The translations under genes were made by a program, and so were the position numbers. DNA of 64,000 bases from NCBI GenBank assembly GCA_903813345.2, contig CAIIXF020000011.1, forward strand, positions 6,780,571-6,844,570, read 5' to 3'. How positions within the stretch are numbered: position 1 is the first letter of the stretch; every line of letters begins with the position of its first letter. Under the pieces are notes generated by a model. It ran no database searches and was not told the origin of the DNA. It saw only the letters and a program-made list of their open reading frames with translations. Origin of the DNA: Owenia fusiformis. Its lineage: Eukaryota; Annelida; Polychaeta; Sabellida; Oweniidae. Below are positions 1-12,965 of the stretch, in pieces.

Positions 1-123
1 ATTTGTAAATATTGAAACTAAGGTGAAAGTTCACGGTTGAACTGATATTCAGTCTTGAAATTTATACACATACGAGGATGGAAGAAATTTATTTTGACCA
101 AGATGTTCTTTGTATGTCTTCAG
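1..123 (+). other. NAV: 3' end of upstream NAV intron, or alternative 5' leader
   Basis: This stretch ends in a good splice acceptor (pyrimidine-rich tract then TTCAG, AG at 122-123). The reading frame of the following exon continues back through it to an in-frame TGA at 24-26, and an ATG at 78 (context GAGGATGG) would add 16 codons before the exon proper. The simplest reading is intron sequence, because NAV proteins normally have more protein upstream. A transcript starting here and using ATG 78 cannot be excluded. Confidence 0.6.
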
Positions 124-2497
124 GTTCATCGATACCCACAAGTCGTACAACCAGTGCCGCCAGTTCACGATCTACATCACCTAGCAGCCACTCAGGTATC
201 CCCACCCCTGGGGGACGTAGCGCAAGTAGGTCAAACTCACTAAGTGATAAACATGGGAGTAAGATCGTTCACTCAACGAGCACAAGTTCAGCGAGTTCAC
301 TAGCGTCAAACACAAGTGGAAAAGGTGCGACAAAATCCCAGAGTGCAACAGCAGCCGGGAAAAAATCTATGTTGGATAAGTTATTTAATTCAAAAGAACG
401 AGATAAAACAAAAGCCAATGTTAAAACTAAATCGACACCAAAGAGTGATGCGTATAAAGACCCTAGTAAGTCATTAGCAGAAGCGAGGGCTATATCTCAT
501 GGAAAGGTTACCACGGCAACAAAAGAATCAAAACCAGGGTTATTTGGTAAAAGTAAACCAGGGTCAAAGGTCAAAGAGGACAAGAACACACCTGGATTGA
601 AAAAGAACTCTCCTAGTGCGGGTCGTAAACCAGCCACAAAAGTAGATCCAAAAAGTGCCCAAGGAAATAGTCCCAGTTCAGTTAGAAAGAGTAAAATCAG
701 TGCCCCTATAAAAGGAGTTCCTGCACAAAGAGGTAATCAACGAACAGTTGCCCAAAATATCAACCAATCAGCTCATAGCGTCGGGCAGCCACCAGGTGGG
801 TCTGGTAGAGGTGTCCCAGGGCAACAAAAATCGACAGGGCTTTCTAGGCCTAATACAGTGAAAGTATCCAATCAGCAAGCTGCTGCGGATAATAGAAAAG
901 CAAGTGCAATATCGGCAAAGGAGGCCAAAGGAGGTACTCCCTTCCAGAAGATTCCACAGACGAATCAATCGAGACCTCTTCCACCTAGTCGTATGCCGAC
1001 GACTCAACTACAATCTCCACAACAGGAGGTGCATCCTGGGTATAACACCAATAGTCTCTCAAGGTCACAAGGTCAACAGATTGCATCGCCATCTAGTGGT
1101 GCCAGTACACCTTCCTCAGGAATCCCGCGAGGGTTTTATAAAGCAGCTCCAAATAGAGCAGGAAATGAGAGTGGAGGAGAACTGAGGCACCCTCAGATCC
1201 TGTCACCCACAGGGTCATTGCAGCGTGTCAAATCCCCTTATAACTCCCTTACACGTAGACCACAACCAGCAGCCATTTTGAATAATTCACCTCAATCTGC
1301 TACATCACAACCAATCACATCTCAGCGGAGAGATTCAGCTCAAAATAACACTGGACACTCTCAACCAGTCGTAAATTCTCCGACGAATTCAATCTCTCGG
1401 CAATCCTCTGGGGGGTCCCCAAAGCAGAATAACTCCCCCCAGAGTGGCTCCCCTCAGCATAGTGGATCATCCCAACAGGGGTCGCCACAGCATGTAGTCT
1501 CACCCTCAAATTCACTGAGGAAAACATCCCCGTCAAATTCGCTCCAGCGAAGGATTAAAATGGGTATTAAATATACGGAGAATAATGTAGAACGAGCGTT
1601 GCAATCATCCGGCAAGATTAGTAATAGTGCATCCAGTATGAGTGATTCAAATAATTCAACAAGCAGCAAGAGTGGAAACAGTGACCAATCAAATGACAGC
1701 GTTATATATCGCCCGTCGGAAACAGAAGATAACATGTCGGGTCTTGAAAGTGACTCAAACATGAGGTCTGTGAATAAACCTGAAAGGAAAATACAGAATA
1801 CGAATGGCGCTCCAACAGCTGACGATCCTACCTCAAAAATCAAAGACCACATAACAGCATTGAAGGAACAGCGCGAGCGTAAAGCTGCAATGAACAATAA
1901 GAATAGTAACGGCCCAAAAGTCGAGACCACATTTGATTCAGAGGTCACTACTGAAAATATCGCAGGTACAAGTTCACCAAAGGAGACAACATTTGAGGTT
2001 GAAGAAGATGAGAATTTTGAATTGGACACGATGGATATTAAACCCATGGAGCCCCTTGAGAGATCAACTCCCTATAGTTACCTCCGGGCATTCAGTAAAG
2101 ATGGCACTGATAATCAGCGCACATTTAATCGCTATAACTTCCCTGGGTCTTCCTCGTATCAACACACTCCCGCTAGTCAAGCCTCGAGTCGAATCGGTGT
2201 CAACCGATTACTCGATCCAAACAAGTTTCTGTCAAACTCAATGAAACGGACAACATCGAACTGTCAAAGTGTACAAGAGACCGATTACGGCTCGGATGCA
2301 GAAAGTTGCGATATGGCTGGTGGATATGTCAGTGATGGAGATGTCTTGAGGACCAATCGCCAGGATGATTATAGCGGGTATATGAGTGAGGGAGGGGCGT
2401 CGTTGTATGCAAGGCGAATGCAACAGAGGTTCAGAGAGGGTATGCAAGCAGTTAGAGAGTGCATGCAGAAGAGCAACCAACTTATTGATAATGACAG
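124..2497 (+). CDS. NAV: Neuron navigator, large exon coding the N-terminal half (SxIP/Ser-rich region)
   Basis: NAV proteins are microtubule plus-end-tracking factors that guide neurite outgrowth and cell migration. The exon has about 790 codons: two bases complete an incoming codon, then the frame is open to a GTATGT donor, leaving AG of a phase-2 codon. It is rich in Ser, Pro, Asn, Gln and Lys, with no globular domain. NAV landmarks in order: SSIP (126-137) and HSGIP (189-203), candidate EB-binding SxIP motifs; KSMLDKLFNS (363-392), matching the vertebrate KSML-K-LFNS block; SSGIPRG (1113-1133), matching the NAV1 SRIPRG motif; ETTFDSEVTTE (1923-1955), almost identical to vertebrate ETTFDS-VTTE; GGYVSDGDVL (2319-2348) and SGYMSEGG (2373-2396), the paired GYMSDGD and GYMTDGG motifs; then an R-GM-AVRE stretch as in NAV3. 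The region that would hold a calponin-homology domain lies upstream of the window. Confidence 0.95.
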
Positions 2498-3969
2498 GTA
2501 TGTTCAGTTTACATTTTTGCATTCATTTTTTTCGATACACTATCGCATCAACTTGCTGTGCTATGATTAACCACTTGAATCATCAGGTTCTAAAAAGATA
2601 TTGAAGCACTTTAGAGTTTTTGTCAGTTTCATGTTTTCCATCTATCATACACACATGCAATGTACGCTGTTTGATTTGGTTGTATTAGTAACCATAGACC
2701 AATTATATACTTTTAATGCATAATTTGTAAGAATTGGATAAAATTGTCAAACTTAGAGCAATCACTTTCTAAGAAAACAAATTGGTTTAATTTTTAACAG
2801 AAGTCATTCTAGGTATTCAAGAGGGTGGTGTTTTATTTTACATTAACTTAAAGTAAATATATGTCGTAAGATAAACTTTGATCTGTATGTGTTATATCAT
2901 CTCAAATTGCATAGGAGTTTGGCACCTTTTGTCATTAACATAAATTACTGAACAATTACTCATATACTTTCATTTTCATTTTATAAACATAATGTAACTT
3001 AGACTAGTTAGTGTAAATGTATAATCTCTTTTTTCTAGAATTATATTTCAGGAAATCAAACATCTTTCTATTTTAGGTTTGACCATATTTTTATAGGTTT
3101 GTTGTTGAAATCTTATGCTTCGTAAGCTGCAAACTCGAGGTAGATGGATATGTTTCAGAAAAAGGGTTTCCAAATATTATGAAATATGTGATTTAGGGCA
3201 AGTAGGGTGTATGAGTTCAAGAGTATTCTTTTAACTGTAATGGGACTCTGGTGCCATATGGCTTGATTCTTGCAAACAGATACGGATTTGGAGACTTGGG
3301 AGGGGTTTTAGTCCAAGTATCCCATCACTTGGAATGTGCCCAAAACATATTTTGGGCTAATTAATATTTGCAATTAGTTGCCCTGGTTGCTCCCAAGAAA
3401 TTTTCAATGTCATAGTTCCAAAAAGTCCGAGGAAATTAAAATGATGTGCATCAAAGATTTGAATAGAAATTTGTTGACACCGGACAATTATTTTTTGTTA
3501 AAGTAAAACCAGAACTACTACTTTTTATGTTTTCTGTGCCTTATAAACCAGGCCCTTAATTTCAGAAAGTTATTTTTGTAAGGTGTTCGGATTTGAAGTT
3601 CCCATGATCCTTGTATATACCCACCCTGAAGGGTCAATTACCAACAAACAGGGGAAATCAGGATACTAGAAAAACAGTTAAAATCTTGGTATATCACTGG
3701 CAATGTTTTATTTGAAATATGAGGTCTTTAAAGGTATTTGTCTTACCTCAAGTCCTTGTCCTTATACCCCCTCCCCCTCCGTTTTTTATATCTGGGTAAG
3801 AGAGATTATTGGGGGGGGGTTGTGGGAGCTTGAGATTTTGAACTTATGAAGTAGATAGCTAATGGGATGTGGTGAAATTTGTCTATCAGTCTGACCCTTA
3901 CCTTTGCTAATCAGGCATTTCAGAAAATTAGTTAAACATTATGGTCGTCATCCATTTCTTTTTCTAATT

Positions 3970-4090
3970 AGAACAAAATTTAAGCCGAATCAGCAAAAAT
4001 GAAATTAACAAACATAAAGCCCTTACTTTAAGTTGTATAAATATGCCAAAAAATCAAACACCTTATTCAAATTTTAGAGAGAAAAAGCAG
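3970..4090 (+). repeat. ~155-bp interspersed repeat, copy 1
   Basis: Diverged copy: cores AATCAGCAAAAATGAAAT, AAATATGCCAAAAAATCA and TTCAAATTTTAGAGAGAAA are recognisable in the family order. Confidence 0.7.
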
Positions 4091-4241
4091 AAAATAATGA
4101 TGACCCAGGTGAGATTTCTGGTCAGGAAGTGATCCTAAAATAGCTGAAGCATGCAGACGGAGATGTTCAGCTGTCAGTAAAGTGATGAAGTGGGTTAAGA
4201 GCTTGGTCAGTTTGACAGCATACCCCTGGATGTCTGCTCAT

Positions 4242-4388
4242 GCTTATTTCACTCCATTTCTCTCCAAAATTTGAATAAAGTGTCTGATTATTTTACATTT
4301 CTATACAATTTAGAGTGTTCACTACATGCCTGTTTACTTTATTCCTTGCCTAAATCAATCATTTTTACTTTATTTTGAATTTAAAAAC
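4242..4388 (-). repeat. ~155-bp interspersed repeat, copy 2
   Basis: Reverse-complement copy with TCTCTCCAAAATTTGAATAA, CAATTTAGAGTGTTCACTAC and TTTACTTTATTCCTTGC. It lies head-on to copy 1, 150 bp away. Confidence 0.8.
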
Positions 4389-4965
4389 TGGACTGTCATT
4401 ACATTTTATTTTGAAGTAGACTCTTAACCAGCTGTACAACCCCTGGCTGAATTAACAGACTCGTCATATGGTATAAAATGCAAATGAGAGTGGAATTTGA
4501 TGAAATTGTGAGAAATAAAAAGAGATGAAGTAAATTATTTAAAGAGATCGGTGATTTCATGCAAATTATGTGAGGAAACATGAGAAAATGCTGGGCAGAG
4601 ATTTAAATTGTCAACTTGAAAGAACACAAAATGGCCAGGATTTACATTGAAAAATTAGAAGGGAAAGATAAATATAATTAACCAGTTAATATTGTTTAAA
4701 ATGCAAGCAAACCACACATATCCATCAATGCTGCTTGGATGGAGTGAAAATAATTCATTGTCAGACTTGAAATGTTGCTGATGTGCCTAAGAACCTTAAT
4801 GATGGATCTAAAGAAGGGTACTCTATACTTATGACAAATAGCTGCATTTTGCTTTCATCGGTTTGAATGTTTTGAGGTATTTGTTATGACAGGGGCATCC
4901 ATGTCTCGAGGGATGGGGTATTTACCTGATGGATTATGTCTGAGGATGTGGTCAAAGGAGGGTTC

Positions 4966-5012
4966 ATGATGACCCCATAATGCCTTGTGTGTCAAGCGAT
5001 GGGTCATCATGA
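4966..5012. repeat. Small inverted repeat
   Basis: CATGATGACCCCATAATG is inverted as GATGGGTCATCATG, followed by another GGTCATTATGACCCATAATG palindrome up to about 5036. It could form a short stem. Confidence 0.5.
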
Positions 5013-5602
5013 TCAGGTCATTATGACCCATAATGCATTTGTATACCCTAAAGAACACATTTGTTGTATTTAGAACTGAACTTTTTTTACAGATTATTTG
5101 AATCTTTGCAGGAAACATGGCCAATTAATCATGGAATTTTCAATAATCATGTATTTTATCATTCTGCTTATCTCATAGAAAATAAATCATGAAATTACAG
5201 ATTATATTTTCATTCATGAAGCCTTTTCATAAAATTACGATCAAAATAGCTTTTTAATGATAGATCTTATTTTCTAGATTCAGTCCCAATGATGATTATT
5301 GATTTTGAATCATGTCAATTTTACTTTTGCAAGCAACTGATAATATTCTTGTTTCACTGTTGTTTTCATCCAAAACATAACTATCATTCAATTTTATCCA
5401 ACGATAGGTTTACCTTTCTGTGCTTGTATTGAAAAGGAAATTGTGTTTCTAAAATGGTGTAACATAACATTGACTCAAGACAGCATTGTGGAACTGACTT
5501 TCAAATCAATAGGTCTCTTTATAGCAAATCACAAAATTTGTATGTGAGGTAGATTGAAGGGAAGGTGGATGATAAAAATTGATTGCTTTATACTGTATAG
5601 TA

Positions 5603-6687
5603 CGAGGGGTGATCCAAAAGTCTTGGACGCCCTGCTCTAATTTTGTTGGTTTTTGATAAAATTACTTTAAACTTCCCAATAATAAAGACCAACAACCTAA
5701 CTACTTTGTGTATTAATTTCATGGTGAAATGATATATTTTATGTAGTTTTCTCGATAGTTGTTAAGATAGTGACCCTGCCACCCGGAACAGTATTCACAC
5801 ATGGCAACTTTCAGCCTTAAATGTTGCCACTATTTGACTTGTTTTGCAAGTCTTGAATACTATCTTTTCTTAAATCTTGAATGTTAAACCATGTTAGTTT
5901 ACTTCCTTTGTTACTAGGCAACCAATTGTGTTTTTATCATAATGTCACATATGGCAATGGCCGTATATGTCAAGTTCTAAGAAAATGACACCAGACAATC
6001 AACCCTCATTCTGGTGTCATTTTTGCTCCAAGATGGCTGCTGAAATGCAGAACATAAAAGAAATCAAAGTGGGACAAAGAATACTACAATATATTTTCAC
6101 TATTATTGTCATTGAGCAGCTACCATATGCATGATAAAGTCTAGATATGGCTCTATGTGATTTTCTTCCTTTTCTCCAAGTTGAAAGGTGGCTTGAAAGA
6201 AAATGTTTTTTAATCATTGGATGAGGTTTAGAGTGACACTCCAGCAGCATTTGTATTACATAGGCAATGGCCGTTTCATAAATGTCTCATACATTGGTAA
6301 AGGGGTATGAAAAATGTGTTCAAATTCTTGGAAAATATGTTGAAAAGTAGGTCTTAATATGTCAAGATAATGATGGCAGATGAAACTCAGACTGAAAATC
6401 GGAAATTCTCTCATATCATGACTGGTGTTAGGTTGTGCACCTGCACCTAAAGTATTTGTTATATCATAACAGTTGTGATGTGATTTGCAATATTTAAATA
6501 CCGTTCTGGGTGACAGGGACCCGGTATCAAAAAATATTTAGAAAAGTAGCTAAAATATATTAGTTTCTGTTGAAACGTATACAAAAAGTTGTTCAGATGT
6601 TTATCTTTATTATCTGAAAGTTTCATCTAATTTTATTAGAAAATAGAAGTTAGAGCGGGGCGTCCAAGACTTTTGGATCACCCCTCG
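5603..6687. mobile_element. Mariner-like non-autonomous element with long inverted ends
   Basis: The ends are inverted copies starting CGAGGGGTGATCCAAAAG (5603 on; 6687 back), with about 38 bp nearly identical, flanked by TA on both sides (5601-5602, 6688-6689). The similarity continues inward at roughly 75% to about 5800 and 6495, including the pair CCTGCCACCCGGAAC and its inverted CTGTCACCCAGAAC. The TA duplication and CGAGGGGTGAT-type end suggest a Tc1/mariner derivative. No transposase motif was found in the 690-bp centre, so it is judged non-autonomous. Confidence 0.85.
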
Positions 6688-9077
6688 TACAGCATGCAAT
6701 TTAGGCTCATCACCGACCTTCTAAAACTTTGTTCATGTTAAGGAAAATAAAACTTTTTATTCATTTAAAGATGGCAGTACATGTTTGATAGAGCATTATA
6801 TTTGAATTTTACATACTCTAGAAAATAGGTGTCACTCGAGTATATTCAAAATTTTCATCCAATTTTTTGTTTCGTTTGATCTCATCTCCTGTGTTCATTG
6901 GGGAAAATACCTCCCAAATAGAAGTTTTGAATTTTATTCAATCAATGCTCTTCATTTCTGACACCCTCATCAAAAGCAATTTTCTCCCCAATTAGATATT
7001 GAAGCACAAAATGCATTTACATTTGAATTTCTTTTATTAAGAATATGGGTGCATGTTTGTATAATTCTTGTTAATTTTTGGTATAAAAAATTGATGCACT
7101 TATCAATAAGAATGATTATATCTTGTCCAAAAAGTAGTCGAAATAAGACTTGATAATTTGATTAATCGATCTGTTACATGTTACTAAGTACACACTTGTG
7201 ATATGTTTTCAGATGTTTAAAACTACTTCTTAATTTTTGAAAAAAATATGGATGTGACTTTATGATTCAATAACCATAACCGTAATAAATAAATGTTTAT
7301 TTTCTGAGCAAAACAAACAAGTGAAAAAGTTGACTCCCGAAGAGACCTCCTTGAATTATAATAGTTTACGGCACATTAAAAAATCATAAAACATAAATGT
7401 GTAGACACGGTTTTATCATGTAGAAAATTGGGCTTAATCGGCTGAAAATTACATGTTAAAATAAGGCGAATGTTTACTCCTTTTTGACACCTGGGGTTTG
7501 GAAAGAAATAAAGTTTTAGTTTTAAAACGGTTGACCTGGGATGTCCGACACTATCAAAAATGTTCCAAAAAGGTGTTGATAAATACATGTTTTTTTATCA
7601 TAAATATTGTAGAAGGGTGATCGATGCTCTATAAGGTTCAGATATATGTTTAAAAACTTAATATATTTATCAATGCTTGTCACATATTAGGTGGTCATAT
7701 ACTAAAATACAAAAAATATAAAGATGAATGAAATGAGCAAGGTGCGTGTATATAGTCAACATTCCTAATTGTATGAAGTGGTAAAAAGGCCAAACGCTTG
7801 CTCTTTTTGAAAGAGAAAAAATCATAGTACATGTGTACACATACAGGACTCTCCTTTATATCAAATTTTCTGGTGCCGCCCCTCTAATTAATTTTCAATA
7901 ACCTGATTTACCACCACTTCTCCAATATACATTCAATTAAATTTCAAACAGAATTCAAACAGGTTTTACCATTATTGACAAAATCCTTAGATGTTGCACT
8001 CGAAAATTTCACAATCCTAAAACGTTGCACAAAAATGTTCAAAATTCTAAAATGTTACCTAATCATACAAAAACCTAATGTTACACTAAAATACAAAATC
8101 CTCCACACAAAAACCCTGGAGAGAGCAATGGTACATAATTACGTTCTATGGAAGATTAATTTTGTAATTTTTTACTCCGTCTGTTTATGTAAGAATCCTC
8201 CCAGAACATTTACCATGAATGATAGTGACAGTGTTAGTTTAAACAGATCATGGGGAGGCTTTTACCTCAGTATAATGTATCTACTGCGATACTTTCTCAT
8301 TGCCTCAATTTACACGACGTTGGTTTTTGAAGTTTACAAACACTGGAGGTGGCAATGGTGTAAGTCACGTGACTGGCCTTAACCAATTGGATCAGTGAAT
8401 TTGCAGGATGAATACTGAAGGTTTATGAGAGATTTGATATTGTAAAAGAAACTTTTAGTCTTTTTGGTCTACTTTTAGTATGTGTGTGGTCAGAAGCAAA
8501 GGTTTTGTAAAAGGCGTGTTGATTTGGCAAGTTATCCAGATCTCCCATCTTGGCGAAAGATCGTAAACAAATTTTCAAGAATTTTCCCATTATGAAAGAT
8601 CCTCCTTCATTTTTGTTAACTTAAATGTAATATTAAAAAGCTTTGTTGTCTGAAATTTAAATTATACATTCCCAATGTTTAAAAAAATAATCATTAATCG
8701 ACACTGACGGAAATGCATTCCTCAGTTAAAGTTACAAAACACCCATAATGCCTCGGGGGCAAAAGTTAATTCGCACGTCCTAAATCCAAGTTCAAATTGG
8801 TTTATTCTTTGGGGAAATCGGGGTTAGACTAAAGTTCTAGAGAGTGTGTGAACATTTTCATTTTGAATACCGTTGCTTTTGTATACTATGGTGTTATCTT
8901 ACCAAAAACACCCTTGATAAATGAACAAGTAAATGCGATTCTTTTGAATAATACACTCGATACAAAAGATAACAAAAATAAAAAAACTTTATTAATGAAT
9001 TGATGACATTTACTTCATGAAGAGATAAAAAGAAATGTTAAAACTAATTTGAAATTGTAACCTTGATAGACTAAGAT

Positions 9078-9138
9078 GACAGATTGAGACAGATAAATGA
9101 TGATAATTGATGATAAATGATGATAATTGATGATTAAA
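9078..9138 (+). repeat. Short tandem repeat (TGATGATAA-type)
   Basis: The units ATAAATGATGATAATTGATG repeat two to three times with small changes. Confidence 0.7.
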
Positions 9139-9229
9139 TAAATTAAAAACTGAAACAAGATCTGATCTTCCATGTTGAGTGAGTGATGACATCAGATTTC
9201 AATTTGAGCAATTTGTCAATGTGGCTCTG

Positions 9230-9300
9230 GTTTGAAATGGAAAATAGAGTGGAAAAGAGTGAAATCAGGAAGAAATAAAGTGAGATCTGATTATAGAAAG
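9230..9300 (+). repeat. ~155-bp interspersed repeat, truncated copy 3
   Basis: Only the first part of the family is kept: GAAATGGAAAATAGAGTGG, AAAAGAGTGAAATCAGGAAG. Confidence 0.65.
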
Positions 9301-9339
9301 GTGGGAAAGGGAGGTAGAAAGGTAATGTCCGCATTTGTT

Positions 9340-9412
9340 TCTACCTCCCCCCCCTTCCTCCCTCCCCTCCCTCTCCATCTGCTCTCCAGCCTCTCCCTCT
9401 CTCTCTCTCTAT
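9340..9412 (+). repeat. Pyrimidine-rich simple sequence
   Basis: A C/T-only-like run ending in (CT)n; low complexity. Confidence 0.85.
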
Positions 9413-11246
9413 GATAGAGGAGGGAGTCCTAGGGCCTTTAATGCAAAACTTTGAGCGTGGGATTCATTGATTTGATCTCCGTAATCCCCATATTCTCCAC
9501 CTAACACAGCAAGATGTTAGAATGGCATTTCAGGATGAAAACAGATCTTGTTTCTTTCTGACATCCGATTAAAGCTATGTTTTCTCAGGAAATCCTGGCT
9601 AGCAATGCAGGTAAATTGGCTAAATCCTCACCTGTGATTTCCCTTATAAAACTGTATTTTATCGTTTATTTATTTTTTCTTCGACTTTATGATCTTGGGT
9701 TGAAGTTTCGTCTTCACCAGTCTAGCGGTTTCAATTTCAAATTACGTTGCTTTCCAGGATATGGATTTATTAAATGGAATACGAATCATGTTGATATGAT
9801 ATTTTCCTTGTCAATGTCATATTTTCATTCAGAATAAAATTTATATTCCATCCCTCCCATTAAATAACCTCTATAAACATACATAGGTATTATGAATACT
9901 TTTTCAGTGCGGTGTAATTTTTGATAATGAGGATTGCCTATACATGTTTTATGAAGCTTTGGGCATAATTAGTGTTTTTTTGAATAAACATTGTCTAGTC
10001 CTTTCTGCATGTGTTATTGTTGCCTGCAGATGTTTCTGGTTTGGTACTTTCAACAACTGGATGAATGATGGTAAAGGGCTTTCCAAAATTCACTCGGTTT
10101 TAAGGTTTGGGTGAATTAAATGATTTTTTGGATATCGGTTGAATGGCAATTCACAAATGCACTACTTCAAATACTTTTGAATAAGAATATAAGTTTTAAA
10201 GGATATTATATATCATATGGCTAAAATCAGGATCTAAACACATTTAAAAAAAAGTTGGATTTAACATGAAGGTAAAGTTTGTTATTTATTTTTAGAGGTT
10301 GCATGGTTTGAAATCTGATGTCATGTTTTTATAGTAAATACCTGATGCGTAGAATGTATCACATTTTAAAAATGTGAACACGGTGTTCTCAGTAATCTGC
10401 TCGAGGAAATGAATTTATCTCAAAATGTAGAAGCCTGAGTTTTATTTCATATGATCTGGATGAAATTACAGATAAAAAATTATTTTGGCTCAGATTTTGA
10501 CTTTTCCTGGGTTAACGCAAGTGCCATTTTGAGATATTTATATTTTTTGGTGAATGTTTTTGAGTTAGGGTGTAATAGACTTTTATTTGACATGTCATTG
10601 CCAAATCTTCAAAAGATTTGTAATATGGGTTGTTCTTTTCGATGTTTGTTTGCGCATATTTCTCACACTGTGATCATTTTGACTTCAATTCTTTTGAAAA
10701 GTAATGATTCAATAATACTTTTTATCGGTAAGCGACAAATGTTCCCTTACTACCAACCAAATTGTACACTAGATTTAATATAGCAATTAGCATGTTAATG
10801 ATATGAGTTCAGAATATTTCAATAAGTTCAGGTTCAATTTAATATTTTTCATTTAAATTAATTTCTTTTTTCTTTCATAAAAATTAAATGCTGATTTATA
10901 AAATTAATGATTAATCAATTGTAAGGGATAAAACTATAATTCTTATTTTTTATATCAAAATTTAACTGGTGATTTTTATATAGTGCGTTGAGTGTCAATA
11001 TTATCACAGTCAAGATTAAGGACCTACATGTCGCATTCTACAGGGGGTTAAAACAACATTTTGATTTGAAATTTTTGAGGCCCAGATTACTTCAAACAGG
11101 TATGTGTGTCAATATTTTAGTTATATGTTAAGTAATATTCATATTTTATTTGAATTAAGCATTTTGGAAAATACTAGTTACGTCAACAGAAAAGGGATAA
11201 TTTTTTTTACTTATGATGTCAAGTGTTGTTTGTTTGGATAACATTA

Positions 11247-11282
11247 TTTGTTTGTTTGTTTGTTTGTTTGTTTGTTTGTTTG
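11247..11282 (+). repeat. (TTTG)9 microsatellite
   Basis: Nine perfect TTTG units. Confidence 0.97.
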
Positions 11283-11584
11283 ATCATAGGGCAGTAAGGA
11301 GAAAGTCATAATTGTGCCACATGTCTGCTTAATTGCTAATTACTGGCTGTACTTGCATGTTGTGATTACTCACTACATATTTATGTTACATAATCCATAA
11401 TCTAAGACAACATTTGATTATTCCCTTCTTGCTGGATTATACCCATGTGCTATAAAACCTGACTAAAGCAAATTAGGATTAGTATTCACACTGTAATGTG
11501 TTCAGATTAAAAGATGTTAGGCTACCATATAAGTTGATTAAAACGTTCAAACACTATTTTTAATTTCCTTTTTATTTGACCCAT

Positions 11585-11692
11585 ACACTTTGAAAGTGTA
11601 TTCAAGTGAAAAAGGTTTTCACATTGTTAGGTGTTTTATTTTGAGGTGTTCATATAGTGAGGTGTTCGTATATACAGGTTTTATTGTATTCT
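11585..11692 (+). mobile_element. Tigger/pogo-like MITE fragment
   Basis: Diverged copy with the GTGTTC-type inner repeats and the right end ACAGGTTTTATTGTA, the last TA being the expected target duplication. Confidence 0.55.
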
Positions 11693-11749
11693 CTTGTTTC
11701 TACAAGTTACCATTGAACTTCATGGAATATTGGCAACAGCTTGTCAGTA

Positions 11750-12092
11750 AGTAGGCTTAGATAGAAAACAACAGACATATCTAACAAATGATAGAAAAAA
11801 CAAAGAAACCTGGAAGAAATAAAGGTCCAAATAGATACCAAAATCCTCTAAGGAAAAAATTGTGCAGAAAAGTATTTCCCATGAAATCACTTTTGCTTGC
11901 AATTTTATAAAATCATTCCAACAAATTCTCAACAGGTTAAGATAGGAAACGACAAACATATCTAAAAATTAACAGAAAAACAAAGAAACCTTGAAGGAAT
12001 AAAGGTCCAAATAGATACCAAATTCCTCAAAAATTGCGGCGACCAGTGATTCCCATGAAACAACTTTTGCAATTTTATAAAATCCATCTGGT
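11750..12092 (+). repeat. Direct duplication of a ~180-bp unit
   Basis: Two copies (about 11753-11915 and 11935-12090) share AAAGGTCCAAATAGATACCA, GAAACC...GGAATAAAG and GCAATTTTATAAAATC. They differ by small gaps. Confidence 0.8.
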
Positions 12093-12194
12093 CAGATTGT
12101 GATCAATTTTTCCTGATGCCATTAATCCAGAATGAACTGTGGAATGTTAATATAAATATTTTCTCTTGATGTTCCCCTCTCTCAGTCACATCTT

Positions 12195-12965
12195 ATCTCT
12201 GCTTGAAGAGTAGGGAAGAATTCCTACATTTGGTGAGAGAGCTCTGGTATGGTGAAATGGAAAAATTGAATGAAGCCCTTCAAAAGTTCTTGAGTGAATA
12301 GTGGTTGATTTAAATATGGAAAGTATATATTTTACCGAAGTCCCTCCAAAAGTATTACTTTATTTAGTTGCTTGAAGAGTGGAGAGAATTCCTACATTTG
12401 GTGAGAGAGCTCTGTTATAATGAAAAGTAGAACCCCTTGAAAAGTTCTTTAGTGAACAATGGTTAATTTGAATATGGATAATAGAAAGTGTATATTTTGC
12501 AAAAGTCCCTCCAAGGGTATTATTTTATATTTAATTGCTTGCAGTGTGGGGAAGAATTCCTACATTTGGTGAGAAAGCTCTGTTATAATGGAAAAGTAGA
12601 ACCCCTTGAAAAGTTCATAAGTGAATAGTGGTTATTTAAACAGGGAAAGTATAAATTTTGCAAAAGTCCCTAACATAGTCTCACTTTATATTTAGTTGCT
12701 TGAACAGAAGGAAGAATTCTTAGATTTGGTGAAATTCAATATGTAGGATCTCTTGGAAATTCATTGAATTGTTCACTGGTGATTTGTAATTATTTCAACC
12801 AGGGAAAGTACATATTTTGCAAAAATGTTCTTCATTTTTTGAATAATCCCTCCCAGGAAATCATTTTATATTTAGTTTAAAGCACAGTGGGAAAGAATTC
12901 CTACATTTGGCAGGAAAATCTGGTATAATGATGTAATGGAACACCTTGAAAACCATTGATTAGTT
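12195..12965 (+). repeat. Diverged tandem repeat, ~170-bp unit, five copies
   Basis: GAATTCCTACATTTGGTGAG recurs near 12219, 12387, 12553 and, changed, near 12714 and 12895, each followed by a CCTTGAAAAGTTC-like segment and TATATTTTGCAAAAGTCCC. Spacing is about 160-175 bp. Confidence 0.85.

Noticed and set aside
1454-2047. 197-codon minus-strand open frame opposite the first large exon
   Set aside because: It mirrors the Ser/Asn-rich NAV coding strand and ends are arbitrary; the plus-strand frame carries the conserved family motifs.
7975-8382. 135-codon plus-strand frame
   Set aside because: AT-driven composition, no recognised family, no splice signal fitting NAV, no promoter evidence; length alone is weak in a window this size.
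9589-9610. 22-nt segment between a good acceptor (TTTTCTCAG) and CAG/GTAAAT
   Set aside because: Length is not a multiple of three and phase does not fit the neighbouring NAV exons (phase 2 both sides).
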